A DNA stretch of 64,000 nt from positions 2,852,001 through 2,916,000 of the forward strand of contig NZ_FNTQ01000001.1 in assembly GCF_900105755.1 (NCBI RefSeq). The letters run 5' to 3'. Source of the DNA: Streptomyces sp. Ag109_O5-10. Its GTDB lineage: Bacteria; Actinomycetota; Actinomycetes; Streptomycetales; Streptomycetaceae. Positions 63,163 through 64,000 of the stretch are shown in pieces (position 1 is the stretch's first letter; the number at the start of each line of letters is the position of its first letter). The translations under genes were made by a program, and so were the position numbers. The notes beneath the pieces are model-generated. The model worked only from the letters and a program-made list of their open reading frames with translations, did no database searches and was not told where the DNA came from.

Positions 63163-63998
63163 GTTCCGGGAGCGAAGCTCTGCGTGCCGAGCGCCCGCAG
63201 AGCGGCCAGTACCGCCCTTGTGCGGGGAACCTCGTGGGTGCGGTAGACGCCTGTTCCCCCGAGATGCGCCAGAACCGTGAAGAAGCCTTCGGCGGTGCGG
63301 AACTCGTCCTCGAAGAGGCTGAACGCGTGCGGCAGGGAGTGGCAGATGGGAAGGCCCATCCGCCGAAGCCGGAACGTGTTCAAGAGGGCACGGCCCTGAT
63401 AGTGCACACGGGTGTCGGCGGATATGTGCTTGTCGTGCGAGAAGCCGATTCCGGGGTCGACGACGATGCGATCGACCCCGGCCGAGCGGGCGTGGTCCAC
63501 GCGCTTCTCGAAGTAGTCGAGCATTCGCGGGACGGGATCCTGGTCGATGCCCTTGGCGCGCACGTCCCGGGAGTTCGTCCCTTCGACATGGCACAGAACG
63601 ACTGTCGCTCCGTGGTCGGCCAGCACGGGGAACATCTCGCCGTCCGATGCCGGGCCGCCCGAGTAATTGACCAGGAGCGCCCCAGCGTCCAGACACGACT
63701 GGGCAACAGCAGGCTCGTACGTCTCGACCGACACGGCGACGCCTTCCGAGGCGAGCCCCTTCACGACCGGCACCAAGGCCGCCACCTGCTCCGCCACGGA
63801 GACCTGTCGCGTCCGGGGATTGCTCGACTCGGCGCCGACGTCGACGATGTCGGCGCCCTGCGCCGCGAGGATGCGGCCCTTTCTGACAGCGGACTCGGTC
63901 GAGGTCGCGACGCTCTCCCGATAGGTGGAGTCCGGCGAGAGGTTGACGCATCCCATGATGACGGGGGTGGTGTCGACATCGATGTGCCGGTCGCCCAC
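63159..63998 (-). CDS. Dihydropteroate-synthase-like protein (5' end uncertain at window edge)
   Basis: A 279-residue FolP-fold protein: IMGCVNLSPDSTYRESV, ILAAQGADIVDVGAESSNPRTRQV, SVETYEPAVAQSCLDAGALLVN, and DRIVVDPGIGFSHDKH. These map to the pterin-binding loops, but the usual GGESTRPG is GAESSNPR and NDVSG is NYSGG, so it is probably not the housekeeping folate enzyme; a secondary-metabolism role is possible. The TAG stop (63159-63161) lies in the CTAG end of the MITE. GTG 63998 is two bases from the window edge, so the start may lie further out. Confidence 0.82.
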   Translation of the reverse strand: MGDRHIDVDTTPVIMGCVNLSPDSTYRESVATSTESAVRKGRILAAQGADIVDVGAESSNPRTRQVSVAEQVAALVPVVKGLASEGVAVSVETYEPAVAQSCLDAGALLVNYSGGPASDGEMFPVLADHGATVVLCHVEGTNSRDVRAKGIDQDPVPRMLDYFEKRVDHARSAGVDRIVVDPGIGFSHDKHISADTRVHYQGRALLNTFRLRRMGLPICHSLPHAFSLFEDEFRTAEGFFTVLAHLGGTGVYRTHEVPRTRAVLAALRALGTQSFAPGT

Positions 63999-64000
63999 CC

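Overview
The window is a stretch of a Streptomyces (or very close actinomycete) chromosome core. Nearly every codon ends in G or C, GTG and TTG starts are common, and the order gatB-x-gatA-gatC / c-di-GMP phosphodiesterase / ligA / mnmA / cysteine desulfurase / ABC peptide importer / sseB pair / gcvT-gcvH-glyA-sdaA matches my memory of the S. coelicolor SCO5501-to-SCO5469 region. All function calls come from reading translations and motifs; no database was searched.

Layout. 1-3.0 kb: tRNA-dependent amidotransferase genes (gatCA, a small membrane protein, gatB running off the edge). 3.0-7.0 kb: cupin protein, DUF4267 membrane protein with palindromic operators, and a membrane GGDEF-EAL protein (rmdB). 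7.0-15.3 kb: ligA, a MetE-like protein, an SDR, a LOG-family protein, a DUF427 protein, mnmA, a Tat amidase and a cysteine desulfurase. 15.4-22.4 kb: TetR-controlled small membrane proteins, a thioesterase, an esterase, a UPF0126 channel, an M1 peptidase and a small secreted protein. 22.5-28.9 kb: a five-gene peptide ABC importer. 29.2-31.0 kb: two SseB proteins. 31.2-36.8 kb: a P-loop kinase-like protein, a tandem glycine riboswitch, then gcvT, gcvH, glyA and sdaA (glycine cleavage, glycine/serine exchange and serine deamination).

36.7-44.5 kb is the unusual part. The last 19 codons of sdaA plus about 120 bp of flank recur as a diverged direct repeat at 43.83-44.01 kb. The roughly 7 kb between the copies holds a broken AbiEii-type gene, a VapBC pair, plasmid-like debris, a three-gene leftward operon (DUF1906/peptidoglycan-binding protein without signal peptide, Tat-secreted protein, three-helix membrane protein), a divergent SARP/BTAD regulator, and a tRNA-Thr 3' fragment. 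A frameshifted MobC-like gene lies just outside the right copy. I read this as a decayed integrative element that used the 3' end of sdaA (and possibly also a tRNA-Thr site). The operon it carries is my best candidate for an undescribed secreted system.

44.5-64 kb: cytochrome P450, transposase debris, PfkB kinase, PI-PLC-like secreted protein, GH25 lysozyme, an F420-reductase-like protein, a quinone oxidoreductase with a divergent AraC regulator, ABC ATPase debris, an EF-hand protein, MerR and GNAT genes, a beta-propeller lipoprotein with a degenerate polysaccharide deacetylase, an RsbW-like kinase, an enoyl-CoA hydratase, two tandem L,D-transpeptidases of identical length, a glgX-type debranching enzyme, a 169-bp MITE-like hairpin, and a dihydropteroate-synthase-like gene whose stop codon lies inside that MITE. 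A repeat of the 'ccgcgccccttcggggcgc' type sits in at least seven intergenic gaps.
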